Positions 23,670 through 33,233 are shown, numbered from the stretch's first letter. The stretch: 64,000 nt of DNA from Hallerella sp964587155 (GCA_964587155.1 CAZPKF010000001.1:62001-126000), one strand, 5' to 3'. Notes: a model not told the origin generated them from the sequence alone. Translations and numbers: made by a program.

Positions 23670-23829
23670 ATAGAATAAGACAAACGTTCGTCGACCTGTG
23701 AACGCATAGGTCGCCAACTTGGGTTTGCCGTATTCATTCGGTTCCCGGGAATTTGCGCGTGTATTTACAGGCGCTTTCGAACGTTTTCCAAACTTGTTTT
23801 GATATCGCGGTTTCTTGCTCCCGATTGAG

Positions 23830-23845
23830 GGTGAACTTGTTCACC
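23830..23845. promoter_or_regulatory. Operator-like palindrome before the methyltransferase gene
   Basis: GGTGAAC-TT-GTTCACC is a perfect 7-bp inverted repeat 20 bp before the methyltransferase ATG. A CTCGAG hexamer (23851-23856) lies between it and the start. Autoregulatory operators of this size are common before restriction-modification genes. Confidence 0.45.
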
Positions 23846-23865
23846 TTCAACTCGAGGAACGAGAA

Positions 23866-25062
23866 ATGTCAAAAAGCAATGATCCCCCCCTGAGAGTTCT
23901 TTCCCTATTTTCTGGTTGTGGTGGTCTAGATCTTGGTTTTTCAGGGGGCTTTACCTTTCTTCACAAAAGGTTTTGCAAGCTGAATACAAAAATTGTATTT
24001 GCTAATGATTTTGATATTGACGCTGCAACCTGTTACAATAGCAACAAGTTGTTGACAAAGGACGGGGTAAAATCGATTTGCAAGGATGTTCGTGAAATTA
24101 CAACAGACGAAATGCCTGATTTTGACATTATGCTAGCAGGATTTCCTTGCCAACCATTTTCAAATGCGGGTAATAGAAAAGGAGTGAATGATGACAATGG
24201 ACGAGGAACTCTTTTTGAAGTTTGTGAACGGGTTATAAAAGAAAAATCGGAAAAGGGACATAAGCCCAAGGCGTTTTTATTCGAAAACGTTCGAGGAATA
24301 TTATCGTCAAAAATGCCCGATGGAAAAACGACAGTCCCTGAAGAAATCAGAAAGAGAATGGAATTGTTAGGCTATAAAGTTTCCATGCAATTAGTGTGTT
24401 CTTCTAACTATGGTGTTCCGCAAAATCGTTTTCGTGTATTAATCATTGGTATCGATAAGAAGCTGAATAAAGAATTTCTATTTGCAGATCTTGAGAAAAC
24501 AATTGCTCAGTACAATATTCCTTCTAAAGATTATGGTAAACAAGAAAAATTGGTGTTGGGCAGCATCTTGCAAAATGTTCCCAAAGATGAGGTTTGGGAA
24601 TATACCGCAGCTACACAAAAGATGATAGAACAAATCGGGTCGTGTGACGATGATTTAAATTTCTTCAACAAGGATTTTTCTTATAGTGCGATTCCTGCTC
24701 GTTTGAAAGAAGGTCGCTCATGGAAAAATATTCCTCCTAGCCAATTAACGCCTCGATTTAAAAAAATCTTTGATAATCCTCAGAAATATCACTCGCCAAA
24801 ATTTTTTAGAAGATTTGCTTTAGGGGAAATCAACGGCACTATAACGGCTTCTTCTCAACCTGAAAACTGTGGAATTACGCATCCATTTGAGCATCGCCGA
24901 TTTTCAGTACGTGAAATTGCGCGAATACAGTCTTTTCCGGATAATTTCGATTTTAGTTCCATCCCGCTTCAATCAAAATATAAAGTAATCGGAAATGCGG
25001 TTCCTCCCGTCATGGCGTGGGTTGTAGCGAAAACGTTGACAGATTTGCTGCGGGAGGCGTAA
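23866..25062 (+). CDS. DNA (cytosine-5)-methyltransferase
   Basis: A 398-residue type II C5 methyltransferase with its motifs in order: I LSLFSGCGGLDLGF, IV GFPCQPFSNAG with the catalytic Cys, VI FLFENVRGI, VIII QNRFRVLIIG, IX (RFSVREIARIQSFP) and X VIGNAVPPVMAW. The target-recognition region spans about residues 230-320. The start ATG at 23866 follows GAGGAACGAGAA. Codons 6-8 contain a run of seven C's (23884-23890). The gene is AT-rich compared with core neighbours. It is followed after one base by the McrB-like gene, so this is the modification arm of the operon. Sequence specificity cannot be predicted. Confidence 0.95.
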   Translation: MSKSNDPPLRVLSLFSGCGGLDLGFSGGFTFLHKRFCKLNTKIVFANDFDIDAATCYNSNKLLTKDGVKSICKDVREITTDEMPDFDIMLAGFPCQPFSNAGNRKGVNDDNGRGTLFEVCERVIKEKSEKGHKPKAFLFENVRGILSSKMPDGKTTVPEEIRKRMELLGYKVSMQLVCSSNYGVPQNRFRVLIIGIDKKLNKEFLFADLEKTIAQYNIPSKDYGKQEKLVLGSILQNVPKDEVWEYTAATQKMIEQIGSCDDDLNFFNKDFSYSAIPARLKEGRSWKNIPPSQLTPRFKKIFDNPQKYHSPKFFRRFALGEINGTITASSQPENCGITHPFEHRRFSVREIARIQSFPDNFDFSSIPLQSKYKVIGNAVPPVMAWVVAKTLTDLLREA

Positions 25063-25063
25063 A

Positions 25064-26830
25064 ATGTTTGTTTCTAAAGAAAATCTAATCAAGGTGTTTA
25101 AGCAGATTCATTTGTTGTATTCAAACGATTCCGATGAATTGGACAAGCAAGGATGTACTCAGTTCTTTAGCGGTATGAGATACTTTCTTGCAACATCGGC
25201 CTTCGAACAGAGAAACAAGAAGTCCATGGTAGATAGTACAAATCTTGATGACAAAAGGGCTTTTGTTGAATATGTCGGAGAAGTCGTTTCTATAAATGAA
25301 AACGAATACACCTGCAATTTTTATAACGACTTCAAACAAGATAAGGATTACAAGGTTGGATCCAATTTTTATTCGGCAGGTTTCGTTGACGACTCTAGAA
25401 AAAATCCTAAAGTTACTTATGGATATCCATCAAGAGACAAGGACAATATTATTTTAGAAGCTTCAGAGGGAAAATTTGGAATGGCTGAAGCTGGGCTGAC
25501 AGCCTTTAAAAGAAAGTATTTGGCGAACGAAGAGTTTAAATACGCTTTGGTGATTTGGCTCATTAGAAATGAAAATATCGAATCTGAATTCCTCTCAAAA
25601 GAGGATGTTGTATCATTCTTAATGAAGCGTTATACGAAAGATGTTGCTAATGCGCTAATTCCTCAAGATGATTCTTTTTTGACAAAAGAGAAGTTGGTTG
25701 CTGAGAAAGCTGAGCTGACATCTAAGGAATTAAGCTTTTCTGAAAAGTCGGCTGTTAAAGAAAATGAGATTAGTGTAGGATTAAAAAAGTCGGAAGTTAG
25801 AGAGTTGAAACCCACCCAAATCATTTACTACGGTGTTCCCGGATGCGGAAAATCCAAAAAAATTACGGACTTGCTTGAAGCCGCAAAACAGAAAGGCGAA
25901 ATCACTGACGAGGAAATCCAGGTGGCGCGTGTGGTATTCCATCCGGAATACACCAATGCGGATTTTGTAGGGCAGGTAATGCCGGTTGTAAAGCCCGGAG
26001 AAGGTGTAAACTATGATTTTGTCGCAGGGCCATTCTCACGCATTCTGGCGCGTGCCTACGCCAACCCCGCAAAGCCTTATTTTTTGATTATTGAAGAAAT
26101 CAACCGCGGAAATGCCGCCTCTATCTTTGGAAAAATCTTCCAACTTCTGGACCGTCACAAAAAGGGCGAGTCCGATTCCGTAGGCGGCAATACATATACA
26201 ATGGGCTGGAGCAAATACTTTGTGGACGATGTGGATGTGAATGGAATTATCCGAAAGGAAATTTCCAACACATTATATGAAAAAGAAGAGGACAAGCCGA
26301 TTATCAAATTCACGGAAAATACCGCCATCCGTATTCCTCCCAATTTTTCCATTTATGCGACCATGAATACCAGCGACCAGAACGTGTTTACTTTGGACAA
26401 CGCCTTTAAGCGTCGCTTTGATTTTGAACTCGTCAAAAATTCACTGGAAGGAGAATCTCACAGGGCGCAGCGCGAAACAAAAATTGAAGGGACGTATGTC
26501 ACTTGGGGAGTTTTCTGGGAACGCATCAACGAACTGATTCTTGAAAGACATTCGTCTATGACCAGCTTCGAAGACAAACGCCTTGGCGCCTACTTCATCG
26601 TAGGCGAAGAAAAATCTGGGGAAGGCGGAACCTATCGCGAAATTTCGAAGAAGCTTTTTGGCGAGAAGGTTTTGGAATATCTTTGGGACGACGTCTTCAA
26701 GTACAAGAGAAAAGAGGTTTTCCAAGAGAATTGTAAGTCAGTCGAATCCTTGATGGAAAATTTTGAAAAAGACGGTTTTAGAGCGGTTTTCAAAAGCCTG
26801 GATTTCCCGGAAAGTTCAAATGAGCCATAG
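25064..26830 (+). CDS. McrB-like AAA+ GTPase/ATPase subunit of a restriction system
   Basis: A 588-residue protein. The N-terminal ~250 residues form a variable, AT-rich domain of unknown fold (probable DNA-recognition domain). The C-terminal half is an McrB-class AAA+ module: Walker A GVPGCGKSKK (~258-267), VVFHPEYTNADFVGQVMP, Walker B YFLIIEEINRGNAASIFG, and the MNTSDQNVFTLDNAFKRRF sensor segment (~434-452). In McrBC and LlaJI-type systems this subunit hydrolyses nucleotide to drive the partner nuclease along DNA. Base composition changes abruptly near 25810, where the AAA+ part begins, suggesting a mosaic origin. It overlaps the nuclease gene by 11 bp. Confidence 0.88.
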   Translation: MFVSKENLIKVFKQIHLLYSNDSDELDKQGCTQFFSGMRYFLATSAFEQRNKKSMVDSTNLDDKRAFVEYVGEVVSINENEYTCNFYNDFKQDKDYKVGSNFYSAGFVDDSRKNPKVTYGYPSRDKDNIILEASEGKFGMAEAGLTAFKRKYLANEEFKYALVIWLIRNENIESEFLSKEDVVSFLMKRYTKDVANALIPQDDSFLTKEKLVAEKAELTSKELSFSEKSAVKENEISVGLKKSEVRELKPTQIIYYGVPGCGKSKKITDLLEAAKQKGEITDEEIQVARVVFHPEYTNADFVGQVMPVVKPGEGVNYDFVAGPFSRILARAYANPAKPYFLIIEEINRGNAASIFGKIFQLLDRHKKGESDSVGGNTYTMGWSKYFVDDVDVNGIIRKEISNTLYEKEEDKPIIKFTENTAIRIPPNFSIYATMNTSDQNVFTLDNAFKRRFDFELVKNSLEGESHRAQRETKIEGTYVTWGVFWERINELILERHSSMTSFEDKRLGAYFIVGEEKSGEGGTYREISKKLFGEKVLEYLWDDVFKYKRKEVFQENCKSVESLMENFEKDGFRAVFKSLDFPESSNEP

Positions 26831-28124
26831 CGGATTCAAAAATTTTTGCATTTCGCAAGATGATTCGCCGGATGCAAACGAACAATTCGTAGGTGTCAAA
26901 TTTTCCGGAGGAAAGCCGCAAATCTTTTTTCCTTACGGATGTTTTGAAAATTTGGAAACCGCTTCGGATGAGGAACTGCGCCAAGCGTTTTCCTCTTTGG
27001 TGCGCGTTCTTTCTGACCAGAATTTGCTCAGCGATGTGGAAAATTCCAATTACGCTTTGGCATTTGAATTTGAAGCCAAGCTGGATTTTCCGTTTCAAGA
27101 ATTTTTGTACGTATTGGATGATTACTTAAAATTTGGCTTGGTCAAGGAATCCGAAAAGATTTACAAACCGGGCGTTTGCGGCAAAGTCAATTGGAGTCGA
27201 ACGATAAAGAATTTTCGTCCGCAAGTTTTTGAAAATGAGAACGGCTTGGGAATCGTTTATTTGAACATGATTTCAAGCAGCAATTCACAAAGAGAAAATC
27301 AGCTGGTCACTTGGATTCATGAATTTTGCGTGGCACAGGCACAAAAGCTGATTGGGCCGTTTTACGGTGTCGAAGTGGATGTCGAATCCTCCCTTGATTT
27401 TGATTATGAGCTTTTTTCTGCGGTGCTCAATGAGAAATGTTCCAAAACGTTCAACGATCGAAAGCTACGTCTTTTTCATTCCCTGCAAGTGATTTTGGAA
27501 TACTTGCAAGGAAACGCGGTTGACGGAACTCTTTGCGAGTATTGTTATGGCGTGTCTAGTTTTGCTCCGATTTGGGAAAAATTGTTGGACCGCATTTTCG
27601 GAAATATCTGCAAGAATGAAAACAAAGAAAATTTCAATCCTCACTGCGAATGGCGTATTGCGGGCGGAGTAAAAAATGCAGATGATCAGAAGTTTGCCAT
27701 GCGTCCCGACACCATCATGCGTTGCGGTGATGAAATCTTTGTAATTGACGCAAAATTCTATACGAAGAATCGTCTTCCCTCGTCGAGTTCCATCAGCAAG
27801 CAAATCGTGTATGCGGAATTTGTGGAACAAAAGAAATTTACCGCGGGTAATAAAATTTTCAATGTGTTTCTGCTGCCGTATGATTACAAAAAAATTGACG
27901 CAAATGCGACTCCATACCAAATGAATTTTTTAGGAACCGCGGTCGCCGATTGGACGGATGGTTCAAGGTCTTATCATCAGATTGTAGGAATTCAGTTGGA
28001 TGTAAAATCCGTTATGTGCGATTACCGCCGAAATGAAAGTGCTCAATTCAAATTGGCGGAAATCGTGAAGGCTGCGATTTGTAAAGCCAAGTCTACAGCT
28101 CCACTTGAAAGCCAGTTCTCTTAA
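26820..28124 (+). CDS. LlaJI-type restriction endonuclease (PD-(D/E)XK)
   Basis: A 434-residue protein. The N-terminal half is a winged-helix/beta region without clear motifs. A PD-(D/E)XK core appears at about residues 290-325: WRIAGG, MRPDTIM and EIFVIDAKFYT (Asp ... Asp-Ala-Lys). The order methyltransferase, McrB-like gene, nuclease and the overall length match LlaJI R2 / RE_LlaJI-family enzymes and resemble the BsuMI cluster. It would cut unmodified DNA together with the McrB-like motor. The start ATG at 26820 lies inside the end of the preceding gene, so the subunits are coupled. Confidence 0.8.
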   Translation: MSHSGFKNFCISQDDSPDANEQFVGVKFSGGKPQIFFPYGCFENLETASDEELRQAFSSLVRVLSDQNLLSDVENSNYALAFEFEAKLDFPFQEFLYVLDDYLKFGLVKESEKIYKPGVCGKVNWSRTIKNFRPQVFENENGLGIVYLNMISSSNSQRENQLVTWIHEFCVAQAQKLIGPFYGVEVDVESSLDFDYELFSAVLNEKCSKTFNDRKLRLFHSLQVILEYLQGNAVDGTLCEYCYGVSSFAPIWEKLLDRIFGNICKNENKENFNPHCEWRIAGGVKNADDQKFAMRPDTIMRCGDEIFVIDAKFYTKNRLPSSSSISKQIVYAEFVEQKKFTAGNKIFNVFLLPYDYKKIDANATPYQMNFLGTAVADWTDGSRSYHQIVGIQLDVKSVMCDYRRNESAQFKLAEIVKAAICKAKSTAPLESQFS

Positions 28125-28140
28125 ATGCTATATTTTCGCC

Positions 28141-29478
28141 GTGGAACCGACGATAACAGCTCCAGCGACTCCGCAAGGTACTTCTGCCTTGGCGATTATC
28201 CGTGTCAGCGGCCCGGAAGTTCGCCGTATTTTGCGCCAAATGTTTCACACGGAAAATCCTGTTCCCAGGATGGCGACCTTGGTGAACGTTTGCCATCCGG
28301 AAACGCAAAAAAACATTGACTCGGCGATTTTCATTTTTTATGCGGGCCCGCAGTCTTATACGGGAGAAGATTCACTCGAAGTGTTTCCGCATGGGAACCC
28401 GTTGATTGTGCGGCAATTGTTGGAAGCGCTTTGCGCAATGGAAAATGTGCGGATTGCTTATCCGGGAGAATTTACCAAGAGAGCGTTCTTGAACGGCAAA
28501 ATGGATTTGGTCCAAGCGGAATCCGTGGCCGATGTGATTCACAGTCAGACTGTTTCGGCGCTTGACAATGCGCATAAATTACTGTCCGGAAAGTTTTCAA
28601 CGGAAATTCGGGAACTGTCGCAGCAATTGAAAAATTTATTTGCGCGGATAGAACTGGATGTGGACTTTGTAGAAGAAGAAGCGGATCCGGACGTGTTGAG
28701 TTGGAAGGGCGCAACGGCGGAAATTCGCCGCCGCGTTCAAAACCTGATTGCGCATTTTAAAAATTCCGGGGTGCTGAACAGAAAGCCGAAAGTGGTTTTG
28801 TACGGTGCGCCCAATGCGGGAAAGTCCAGTTTGTTGAACGCCTTGCTGCGAGAAAACCGCGTGCTAGTCAGCGATGTTCCCGGTACCACTCGGGATTTTA
28901 TCGAAGTCTCTTTGCCGCTCCCCTCTGGCGAAGTGACTCTTATCGATACCGCCGGTATTGCAGAAAAAGCCCAAAGCGATTTAGACAGACAATCGATGGA
29001 AAAAAGTGCTGCAGTAATAGAATCTGCGGACTTGGCCGTTTTTTTGGCGGATGCTACTCAGCGAAATTCTAAAGAATTGAACCGTCAAATGGAAAATGCG
29101 AAAGCGAATGCGCATTGGGTCGTTTATTCAAAGATGGATTTGGTGGACGGATGGAATGCGCCCGAAGGCGCTTTTGCCGTTTCTTCCAAAAACAACACGG
29201 GTCTTTCGGAGTTAATCGGCAAATTGGACGGCGAGTTGTTTCCGCAGGGCGAAGCGGGCGACGAATACTGGATTACGAGCGAACGCGAATGCGCTGCCTT
29301 GCGGGATGCGGATGCGGGCCTTGAACGGGTTCAAACGCTTTTAGAAGAAAACCCGGCTGTCGAGTTGATCGCTTTTGAAATGCGGGGCGTTTTGAATGCG
29401 CTTTCTTCCATTGTCGGGGAAATTTCTAGCGAAGATGTGCTTCAAACGATATTCAGCGGATTTTGCATCGGCAAATAA
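28141..29478 (+). CDS. mnmE: tRNA modification GTPase MnmE
   Basis: A 445-residue protein. The N-terminal folate-binding domain has TITAPATPQGTSALAIIRVSG and YTGEDSLEVFPHGNP and ERAFLNGKMDL-like AFLNGKMDLVQAESV. The inserted G domain carries GAPNAGKSSLLNALL, DVPGTTRDFIE, DTAGI and SKMD (a variant of NKxD). The C-terminal FCIGK holds the catalytic Cys. With MnmG it installs the (carboxymethyl)aminomethyl group at U34. The start GTG at 28141 matches the family N terminus; ATG 28105 is also in frame. The G4 motif SKMD in place of NKxD is a mild oddity. Confidence 0.93.
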   Translation: MEPTITAPATPQGTSALAIIRVSGPEVRRILRQMFHTENPVPRMATLVNVCHPETQKNIDSAIFIFYAGPQSYTGEDSLEVFPHGNPLIVRQLLEALCAMENVRIAYPGEFTKRAFLNGKMDLVQAESVADVIHSQTVSALDNAHKLLSGKFSTEIRELSQQLKNLFARIELDVDFVEEEADPDVLSWKGATAEIRRRVQNLIAHFKNSGVLNRKPKVVLYGAPNAGKSSLLNALLRENRVLVSDVPGTTRDFIEVSLPLPSGEVTLIDTAGIAEKAQSDLDRQSMEKSAAVIESADLAVFLADATQRNSKELNRQMENAKANAHWVVYSKMDLVDGWNAPEGAFAVSSKNNTGLSELIGKLDGELFPQGEAGDEYWITSERECAALRDADAGLERVQTLLEENPAVELIAFEMRGVLNALSSIVGEISSEDVLQTIFSGFCIGK

Positions 29479-29488
29479 AGTTTTGCGC

Positions 29489-30370
29489 TTAACGAAGTCC
29501 CTTCCCTTTTTGAAAAAATTTCCAATATAAGCGGTAACAGGCGAACCGGAAAGAATCCCATGATTTCTGAAACAAATTCTTCTTCGGTTCTGAAAGCCAG
29601 CTGAGATTGAAGTCGCTGTCTGGGGAACCGTGATTTTTAATGAATTCCGCATAGTTTAGCAGCAAAGGAACTTGTGCCCCGTGGCGCAAAAAATGCAGGG
29701 CTTCGGGGCGTGTCCAGCGCCGTTCTAAAAGCTTTCGCTTGACAAAACCATTCTTTTCCCGGATGAGTTCCGGATAAGAGAAGAGAACCGGGCGTTCTGT
29801 GTGAATCAGGGATGAAAGTGAAAAACCTTGATTCCGCAAAAAAACGCTGGTTCCCACTTCGAATCGGTTTACCGTATCGTAAAAATCGTTACTTTCGGGT
29901 TCTTTCAATAAAAATTCGCAGAAAGGCCCGATGGATTCTTTTTTGAAAAAAAGAAAGAACGATTGCAGATGGGGAGCGATTTCGTCGTTTTGTGTCAGCG
30001 AAATGACGTCTGCAGAGGAATCCTCTGCCGCATGGAACATATTGACAAAACGGTTTTGAAAATAAACGATGGAATCGTTTATCAAAACAAGCCTTTCCCA
30101 AGTTTCGCGCCGGAATTTGGCTGTGTATTGGATATAACGTTTCCACATGCCAAAATCGTAGCCGTGATTTTCTGTAAAGAACAGTTCAATCTGATGCGAT
30201 TTTAAAAATGCGTGGGATGCATCGTCAAGATCGCGTTCATTTGTCAAATAGACAACGGAAAATCCTGTTTGGCAAAGTCCCTCTAACGCGTAGCGGATGT
30301 AACCGGGCAAGGCGCTTTCTGTTTGATAGGATGCGTACAGGACTTTGCGAAGAGGGGCTTTTTCAGTCAT
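29489..30370 (-). CDS. RgpF-like rhamnan-synthesis / glycosyltransferase protein
   Basis: A 293-residue protein. KVLYASYQTESALPGYIRYAL, VVYLTNE, a GYDFGMWKRYI motif (~84) and ERLVLINDSIVYF (~107) are the signature of the rhamnan synthesis protein F family (PF05045), which acts in cell-surface rhamnose-containing glycan assembly. The C-terminal part (SFFLFFKKESIGPF, NRFEVGTSVFLRNQGFSL) also fits. The start overlaps the rnr stop by 4 bp, so it is the second gene of that operon. It is convergent with mnmE with only a 10-bp gap and no terminator. Confidence 0.75.
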   Translation of the reverse strand: MTEKAPLRKVLYASYQTESALPGYIRYALEGLCQTGFSVVYLTNERDLDDASHAFLKSHQIELFFTENHGYDFGMWKRYIQYTAKFRRETWERLVLINDSIVYFQNRFVNMFHAAEDSSADVISLTQNDEIAPHLQSFFLFFKKESIGPFCEFLLKEPESNDFYDTVNRFEVGTSVFLRNQGFSLSSLIHTERPVLFSYPELIREKNGFVKRKLLERRWTRPEALHFLRHGAQVPLLLNYAEFIKNHGSPDSDFNLSWLSEPKKNLFQKSWDSFRFACYRLYWKFFQKGKGLR

Positions 30371-32679
30371 CGTTTTTTCGAATGGATTTTCCCGGAATCG
30401 CGGCGGGAATTTCCGAAAGAAGAGTTCTTTTTGCGTGAAAAGGTTTTGGATTTACGCGGATTTTTCCGGTCTTCAAAGTCGTTGTCGCGGAGCTTTCGCG
30501 CATTGCGCCTGGGACGTTCCATTTGGCGTTTGTCCGCTTTGCGATCGTGTCCGCTTGCTTCTCTGATTTTGCGCCTTTCACGCGGACGGAGATTTTCCAA
30601 ATCCCGTTCATCGGGCTGCGAAACGAGGCCCAGTTCTTCTGCCGCTTCGGCCCTGTCTTTTTTGGCCATTTTCGAAACCTTGCCGTCGCCGATTTTTGCC
30701 AGAATAGCGAAGTCGGCTTCTCCGCGGACGGGATTGGCTCTGAGCAGCCGCACTCGGACTTTGTCTCCGCGGGCAAATGTCTTTCCGCTGCGTTTCCCGT
30801 AAACGACACCTTTGTCCGGATTGAAAATGTAAAAGTCGGAACCGGCAATATCGCGGAAACGGACGAGGCCTTCGGCTTGGGGATCGTTCACGCCAACGTA
30901 AATGCCCCATTCTTGAATGCCGGTTACGGTTGCGTCAAAATCTTCGCCCAAGTGCTTATGCAAAAGCCATGTGGCGCAAACCTTGAGGGACATCCGTTCG
31001 GTCTTTTGATTTTTGACTTCGTTTGCGGAAATTTCAGAACAGACTGCGACAACGTCCCAGGCGCGTTTTGCGTCGGTTTCTTTTGGCGTTTGACGGGAAA
31101 GTTCCCGGTGGCACCAAAGATCCGCGTAACGGCGGATTGGGCTGGTGAAGTGGGCGTAATCTTGCCAATTCAAGGCAAAATGCCCAAAGCAATTACTGTC
31201 ATAATGCGCCTTTTGCATACTGCGCAAAATCCGCATGATGATTTCTTCTTCGCCATTTGCCCGTTGAATCAGGTGTTGATACAGCTTGAAAATTTCCGGA
31301 TTCAAGTTCGTATCGCCTCGCCGCGGTTTTCCCAGCTCCCGCAGTGAAATGGGGCTGTCTTTGAACAAATCGGGCATTTGGTAATAAAGTTCCATGATAT
31401 CTTTGGTATCGGGAGCTTCGTGGATGCGGAAAATGCCTTGCAGGTGGCGGCGTTCAAGTTCTTTGGCGCAGCATTGATTGGCAATGAGCATGCACTCTTC
31501 AATCCAATGGTCGGATTCGTTTCCTTCGCGGGGCACGATTTTTTCCGGTTCTCCGTTGTCGTCAAATTTACAGCCGAATTCCGTACTTCCCAGTTCTAGG
31601 ATTCCCGTTTTTCGGCGGTTTTCCCGCAAAAGGTCGGCGACTTCCTGCAATGCTTTGACGTGCGCGTCTCCGGCTTCAAGGCGTTTTACCGCTTCGCCAT
31701 AAGTGATTCCCGCCGTGATGTTCACCAGACTTTTTTTGAATTCAAAGGATTCTACGTGGGCTTGCTTATCGAGCTCCATGAGGCAACTGAAAGCGAGTCT
31801 GTCAACGCCTTGGTGCAAAGAGCACAAATCGCTAGAAAGGCGGTCGGGGAGCATGGGGACAGCAGTCCAGGGCAGATATTGGGTAAAGCTCCGAGTCAAG
31901 GCTTCGTCATCGAGTTCCGAACCTTCGGGAACGTAATGGCTCACGTCGGCGATGTGCACACCGAGGCGGAATCCGCCATCGGGCCGTTTTTCGACAGAGA
32001 TGGCGTCGTCGTGGTCCATGGCTCCATCGGGGTCGATGCAAAGAATGTAGGTGTTTCGCAAATCAATGCGTCCGTCTTTCAAATCTTTTTCGGAAGGCTC
32101 TTTTTGCTTGTTTACGAATTCCATGATGGATTCGGAAAAATTCGAAGGCAACGAAGCGTCTTTGACGAATTGCGCTTTGACTTTGCTCCACGAAAGTTCG
32201 CCTTCCATGGCGGAACGGTCGATTTTGGCTAGCATGGAGTGCTTGAGTTTTGGGTGCGGATACAGGGTAAATGCGATGGCGTCGCCTTCTTTTCCGGGCG
32301 CTTTGCTGCGATGCGCCATGGGATAAATTTTTCCTGTGGCGGAATCCGTCACTTGCCACCAATCGTTTCCGTCTGGTGCCAGAATGCCTCGGTGGACGCG
32401 GCCCTCGTCATCATCGTAAGTAGCCTTTCGTCGGCTTGTTGCTGCCGGACGGCGATTGTCTTTTGGGGAATTTTCGTATTTCGGCTCGCCGGTTCCCGGC
32501 GTGTATTCTTTGCTGCTTGTGCGTGCAAGGGAACCTTCGCTCACCATTTCGGCTAAAAGCTGTTTGAATTCCAGTTTTTTGTGCTTTGTAATGCCCAATG
32601 CCCGGCGGAGTTGGCTGCCAACCATCGGCTCGTCTCGAACGGCTGCGACAATCTGTTCTTTAGAGGGCAAATCTTGCAT
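30367..32679 (-). CDS. rnr: Exoribonuclease R
   Basis: A 770-residue RNase II/R-family 3'-5' exoribonuclease. An N-terminal winged helix (SKEQIVAAVRDEPMVGSQLRRALG) is followed by cold-shock domains, then the RNB core with YILCIDPDGAMDHDDAISV (catalytic Asp cluster), HIADVSHYV and FTSPIRRYADLWCHR. A C-terminal S1 domain (ATVTGIQEWGIYVGV) and a long basic tail rich in Arg/Lys close it. It degrades structured RNA. The start at 32679 (AAAGGAGACTTTT before it) is preferred over 32733. In the RNB loop the third Asp is preceded by GAMD where DAxD/DAKD is usual, a conservative variant. Confidence 0.93.
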   Translation of the reverse strand: MQDLPSKEQIVAAVRDEPMVGSQLRRALGITKHKKLEFKQLLAEMVSEGSLARTSSKEYTPGTGEPKYENSPKDNRRPAATSRRKATYDDDEGRVHRGILAPDGNDWWQVTDSATGKIYPMAHRSKAPGKEGDAIAFTLYPHPKLKHSMLAKIDRSAMEGELSWSKVKAQFVKDASLPSNFSESIMEFVNKQKEPSEKDLKDGRIDLRNTYILCIDPDGAMDHDDAISVEKRPDGGFRLGVHIADVSHYVPEGSELDDEALTRSFTQYLPWTAVPMLPDRLSSDLCSLHQGVDRLAFSCLMELDKQAHVESFEFKKSLVNITAGITYGEAVKRLEAGDAHVKALQEVADLLRENRRKTGILELGSTEFGCKFDDNGEPEKIVPREGNESDHWIEECMLIANQCCAKELERRHLQGIFRIHEAPDTKDIMELYYQMPDLFKDSPISLRELGKPRRGDTNLNPEIFKLYQHLIQRANGEEEIIMRILRSMQKAHYDSNCFGHFALNWQDYAHFTSPIRRYADLWCHRELSRQTPKETDAKRAWDVVAVCSEISANEVKNQKTERMSLKVCATWLLHKHLGEDFDATVTGIQEWGIYVGVNDPQAEGLVRFRDIAGSDFYIFNPDKGVVYGKRSGKTFARGDKVRVRLLRANPVRGEADFAILAKIGDGKVSKMAKKDRAEAAEELGLVSQPDERDLENLRPRERRKIREASGHDRKADKRQMERPRRNARKLRDNDFEDRKNPRKSKTFSRKKNSSFGNSRRDSGKIHSKKR

Positions 32680-33233
32680 AAAAGTCTCCTTTTTACTTTT
32701 AGAAAATAGGTAAATTGAGCCGTGAAAATGCAAAAAAGCGAAAAAAACGCAAAAGTCGTGCTTCTGCTTTGATGGGAAACTTCCAAAAAAACTTTTGGCG
32801 GAAAGAAGAATGTAAAATTGCGCTGATTGGAACGCATTGGCTAGTTTTGTGCCTAAGCGTATCGCCGAAGATTCGAATTAAGGTTTGCCTGAAAATTTCT
32901 TGGATTGTAGCGGTCGCCCGTGGGGCAGAAAAGGGGGGGGCATACGGTTCCTAGCCAGGATGCGGCAAAGCAAAGAAGGAAATTGATCAATGTGGATGGG
33001 AAAATTTGCAGGGGAGAAGTGCGTTCTTGTACCGTTTTCGGGATTGCGGCTCTAGAGACGACATGGAAAAGGAATGGTTTTAAGGTTGTGAGGTCCACCT
33101 TTTGATAGAAGTGTATGTTCAAAAATTCCACGTTACAATTTGGCTGTAAAGTGGTAAATGACTTTGTGTTGATTGTGGGTTTACAAAATAGTTTTCGGAC
33201 CGAAAGACGGTTTTACGAAAAATATTTTTGAAA
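32680..33233. other. Gene-free interval with an 8-G homopolymer
   Basis: No convincing coding region, hairpin or repeat was recognised. A G8 run lies at 32933-32940. Weak open frames here lack ribosome sites and protein-like composition. Confidence 0.4.

Noticed and set aside
23420..23737. Minus-strand 105-codon frame between the two direct repeats
   Set aside because: Starts without a ribosome site, spans one repeat copy and has no domain; treated as part of the repeat-containing intergenic region.
30523..31347. Plus-strand 274-codon frame opposite rnr
   Set aside because: Shadow of rnr, which has intact RNB and S1 domains on the minus strand.
32853..33131. Minus-strand 92-codon frame downstream of the ABC-class ATPase region
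   Set aside because: Crosses a G8 homopolymer, lacks a ribosome site and has no protein-like pattern.
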